DNA of 7,932 nucleotides. It comes from JANYBT01 sp038211475. Its GTDB lineage: Bacteria; Acidobacteriota; Terriglobia; Terriglobales; Acidobacteriaceae. Below, in pieces: positions 6,142-7,932 of this stretch. Location of the stretch: contig JBBQVN010000166.1 in the NCBI GenBank assembly GCA_038211475.1, positions 1-7,932 on the forward strand, written 5' to 3'. Made by a program: the position numbers and the translations under genes. The notes beneath the pieces were generated by a model. The model ran no database searches and was not told the DNA's origin. It saw nothing but the letters and a program-made list of their open reading frames with translations. The first letter of the stretch is position 1; each line of letters starts with the position of its first letter.

Positions 6142-7512
6142 GTGGTTGTCCCGGTTCGCAGGTCGCTGGTCCTGATCGCTTCTGTTTCCCTCGCCTGCAT
6201 TCTCTTTTGCACGGGTTTTGCTCTAGCCGCCGGTTCTCCCACCGAGCCTCCGCCAACGTTTTACAAAAGCGTTTTGCCTATTCTCCAAGAGCATTGCCAG
6301 AGTTGCCATCGGCCGGGGCAAATTGCGCCGATGTCGCTGGTCAGCTACAAGCAAGCGCGGTTCTGGGCCGACGAAATCGCCGCCGCTACTGCCAAGAAGT
6401 CCATGCCTCCATGGTTTGCCGATCCCAGCATCGGGCACTTCGCCAACGATCCCTCGCTGACGGCGGAGGAGATCGCGACCCTTTCCGCGTGGGCGAAATC
6501 GAAGGTGCCGCCGCTGGGACGACCGATGGGACGTCCCGCGGATGGACCTCCGCCGAAGCGGTGGCTTACAGGTTGGAACATCGCGAAACCGGATGCTGTT
6601 GTGCAGATGCCCCAGCCAGTCGCGATTCCGGCGCGCGGTGACATCGAATACACCTATGAAATCGCCCCGACCCATTTCCAGAAGGACCGCTGGGTACAGA
6701 TGTCGGAGGTGCGGCCGTCCGCCCCGCAACACGTGCATCATGCGGTCGTTTACATTCGGCCACCGGATTCGAAGTGGCTGCGGCATGCGCCCGTCGGAGT
6801 GCCCTTCACTGCGTCGAGCCTGACCGACCCGCAGGAGCGGCGGGAGGCGCACGAGACCACCAGCGATTTGCTGCTGGTGTATGCGCCGGGCAGTTCTCCC
6901 GACCAGTGGCCAGAGGGCATGGCGAAGTTTGTGCCGGCGGGCTCGGATTTGGTTTTTCAAATGCACTACACCGCGAGCGGCCGTGCCGCGCATGACCAGA
7001 CCCGTGTCGGCTTGGCGTTTGCCAAGACCACTCCGCAACAGCGAGTCATCACGCTGCAACTGAACAATCACGCGCTGATTATTCCGCCGGAAGCGGACAA
7101 CTTTCGCGTCGAGGTGGCGGGCACGCTGCCCAACGATGCGGTCCTGCTCAGCTTTTTCCCGCATATGCATTTGCGGGGCAAGCGCTTCGAGTACGACATC
7201 ATCCACGCGGATGGCACGATCGAGCCGCTGCTGCGGACAGACTACAACTTTCATTGGCAATTGAGCTATCGTCTGGCCGAGCCCCGGCCGCTGACAGCAG
7301 GCACCAAGCTGCGCGCTATCGCCTGGTACGACAATTCGCGCGCCAACCCCCATAATCCTGACCCTGAGGCCACCGTCACTTGGGGCGACCAGACTTACCA
7401 GGAAATGATGGTAGGTTTCTTCGATGTCGCAGTGCCAGCCAATGTGGATAAGTGGCAGTTTTTTATCCGAAACAAGGTCGAGGAGAAGCCGGGGTCACCC
7501 GAGCGTCAATAG
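6142..7512 (+). CDS. Secreted c-type haem protein fused to a copper monooxygenase-like domain
   Basis: The 456-residue protein starts at GTG (6142), the only start candidate after the in-frame TGA at 6136; the first ATG would delete the signal peptide and haem site. It has an Arg-Arg n-region, a hydrophobic core and an ALA-A cleavage site near residue 29, so export is likely. One c-type haem site, CQSCH (52–56), follows a YKSVLPILQEH helix typical of cytochrome c domains; Met64 or Met88 (SMPPWFADP) could be the sixth ligand. The larger part (about 150–440) resembles the two-domain PHM/dopamine monooxygenase fold. HVHH (197–200) and H275 in FQMHYT match the CuH site. H341 and H343 in FFPHMHLRGK, with Met422 or Met423 in YQEMMVGFFD, match the CuM site. 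Substrate is unknown. The haem could feed electrons to copper in place of ascorbate; this is inference. It lies 52 nt after pheT with no clear promoter or ribosome site and is functionally unrelated to it. Confidence 0.85.
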   Translation: MVVPVRRSLVLIASVSLACILFCTGFALAAGSPTEPPPTFYKSVLPILQEHCQSCHRPGQIAPMSLVSYKQARFWADEIAAATAKKSMPPWFADPSIGHFANDPSLTAEEIATLSAWAKSKVPPLGRPMGRPADGPPPKRWLTGWNIAKPDAVVQMPQPVAIPARGDIEYTYEIAPTHFQKDRWVQMSEVRPSAPQHVHHAVVYIRPPDSKWLRHAPVGVPFTASSLTDPQERREAHETTSDLLLVYAPGSSPDQWPEGMAKFVPAGSDLVFQMHYTASGRAAHDQTRVGLAFAKTTPQQRVITLQLNNHALIIPPEADNFRVEVAGTLPNDAVLLSFFPHMHLRGKRFEYDIIHADGTIEPLLRTDYNFHWQLSYRLAEPRPLTAGTKLRAIAWYDNSRANPHNPDPEATVTWGDQTYQEMMVGFFDVAVPANVDKWQFFIRNKVEEKPGSPERQ

Positions 7513-7536
7513 TTGTTGTGATGGAATCTCTAGCTC

Positions 7537-7554
7537 ATCGCACCGCGCTGCGAT
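7537..7554. promoter_or_regulatory. Inverted repeat overlapping a −10 element
   Basis: ATCGCA (7537–7542) and TGCGAT (7549–7554) are exact inverted repeats around CCGCGC. The right arm runs into the putative −10 hexamer. It could be an operator, or in RNA a short hairpin ending the upstream transcript, though no T run follows. Confidence 0.4.
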
Positions 7555-7559
7555 ATACT
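7554..7559 (+). promoter_or_regulatory. Probable −10 element for the coiled-coil gene
   Basis: TATACT lies 28 nt before the ATG at 7588, in the 75-nt gap after the haem/copper gene. The −35 region 17 bp upstream (TAGCTC) is weak. An alternative reading is the extended −10 TGC-GATATA (7549–7557). Transcription would start near 7565. Confidence 0.45.
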
Positions 7560-7587
7560 TCGCTCAACACTTCCTAAAACGAGGCCC

Positions 7588-7881
7588 ATGTCAGCACAAA
7601 TGACCGAAGAGGTAGCGCTTAAGGTTCCCAGCGACGATTTTCAGGCGCTGGAAGAGAAAATCTATCGCACTATTGAAATGTACAAGGCGGCACGCGAGGC
7701 CAAGGCGGTCGCCGAGCGCGACACTCAGCGTTTGCGCGAGCAACTGGAAGAACGCGAAGAAGCGGTCGAGACGATGCGCCGAGAGTTGGTGCAACTGCGT
7801 CGCGAACGCGAAGAAGTTCGGGGACGCGTAGAAAAGATGCTTCACCAGATGGCGGCCGTCGCCGATACTGCGGCAGAATAG
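7588..7881 (+). CDS. ZapB-like coiled-coil protein, probable cell division role
   Basis: This 97-residue, highly charged protein is almost entirely helical. Residues from about 17 (DFQALEEKIYRTIEMYKAAREAK) to about 90 form a continuous Glu/Arg-rich coiled coil ending LRREREEVRGRVEKMLHQM. No signal peptide, membrane segment or catalytic motif is seen. Small coiled-coil proteins with a similar FxxLEEKI…REEVRxRVEKML pattern are, as I recall, encoded just before zapA in acidobacteria and deltaproteobacteria and are annotated ZapB-like. GAGG lies only 3 nt before the ATG at 7588. A second ATG at 7600 is possible but would be 15 nt from it. Family assignment is tentative; coding status is well supported by the continuous heptad pattern and the following ribosome site. 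Confidence 0.7.
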   Translation: MSAQMTEEVALKVPSDDFQALEEKIYRTIEMYKAAREAKAVAERDTQRLREQLEEREEAVETMRRELVQLRREREEVRGRVEKMLHQMAAVADTAAE

Positions 7882-7888
7882 TTCAGTT

Positions 7889-7894
7889 CAGGAG
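7889..7894 (+). promoter_or_regulatory. Ribosome-binding site of the last gene
   Basis: CAGGAG lies 9 nt before an ATG at 7904 and 7 nt after the preceding stop. It is the main support for a gene starting at 7904. Confidence 0.65.
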
Positions 7895-7903
7895 TCGAGC
7901 ACT

Positions 7904-7932
7904 ATGGCATCAGCGACGAAACCGCCGGCCGC
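7904..7932 (+). CDS. Start of a further gene, 3' truncated (possibly zapA)
   Basis: Only MASATKPPA is visible before the window ends. The start is supported by CAGGAG 9 nt upstream and a 22-nt gap to the coiled-coil gene, which suggests co-transcription. zapA (an FtsZ-ring-associated protein) is the expected neighbour by recalled gene order only; nothing in the nine residues proves it. Confidence 0.5.

Noticed and set aside
6142..6240. Lipoprotein signal in the haem/copper protein (Cys19 or Cys23)
   Set aside because: The residues before either Cys do not fit a lipobox; an ALA-A signal peptidase I site is better.
6223..7353. A 376-codon open frame on the − strand opposite the haem/copper gene
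   Set aside because: Arg/His-rich shadow translation with no motif. The + strand frame has a signal peptide, CXXCH and copper motifs.

Overview
The window carries the translation operon infC–rpmI–rplT–pheS–pheT, all on the + strand. It is flanked upstream by the 3' end of a radical-SAM tRNA methylthiotransferase gene. Downstream lie a secreted haem/copper protein gene, a small coiled-coil gene and the first codons of a further gene. The DNA is fairly GC-rich. The best fit is an Acidobacteriota (Terriglobia-like) genome. This rests on the PheS and PheT style, a fold-back repeat whose core resembles repeats I recall as common in acidobacterial genomes, the large CXXCH/copper-monooxygenase-like protein, and a coiled-coil gene of the kind found before zapA. 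The assignment is inference, since no database was available.

Layout. Bases 2–880 are the MtaB-like gene without its N-terminal domain. Bases 901–948 hold a near-ideal extended −10 (TGCTATAAT), a small hairpin and a GGAGG ribosome site. infC follows and appears to start at AUC (949), the rare non-AUG initiation known for IF3 genes. A 232-nt leader with three 13-bp tandem repeats precedes rpmI (1775–1972). A 189-nt spacer with a possible stem precedes rplT (2162–2527). The rplT–pheS gap (2528–2706) contains an 81-bp imperfect palindrome with 30-nt arms and an inner hairpin. pheS (2707–4026) is unusually long at 439 aa because of an extra segment of about 65 residues between the tRNA-binding arm and the catalytic core. 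pheT (TTG start at 4023, end 6089) overlaps the pheS stop by 4 nt and is the short type lacking the N-terminal OB/EMAP tRNA-binding domain.

Bases 6142–7512 encode an exported 456-aa protein with one c-type haem site and a full candidate set of dicopper ligands like those of peptidylglycine/dopamine monooxygenases. After a probable promoter overlapped by a perfect inverted repeat, 7588–7881 encode a 97-aa ZapB-like coiled coil. Another gene begins at 7904 (possibly zapA) and leaves the window.

How it works together: IF3, L35, L20 and both PheRS subunits form a classical co-expressed translation module. The downstream genes belong to respiration or secreted oxidation chemistry and probably to cell division. 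The most unusual items are the AUC start of infC, the fold-back element, the enlarged PheS beside a reduced PheT, and the haem–dicopper fusion protein. I see no phage, CRISPR, tRNA or rRNA.
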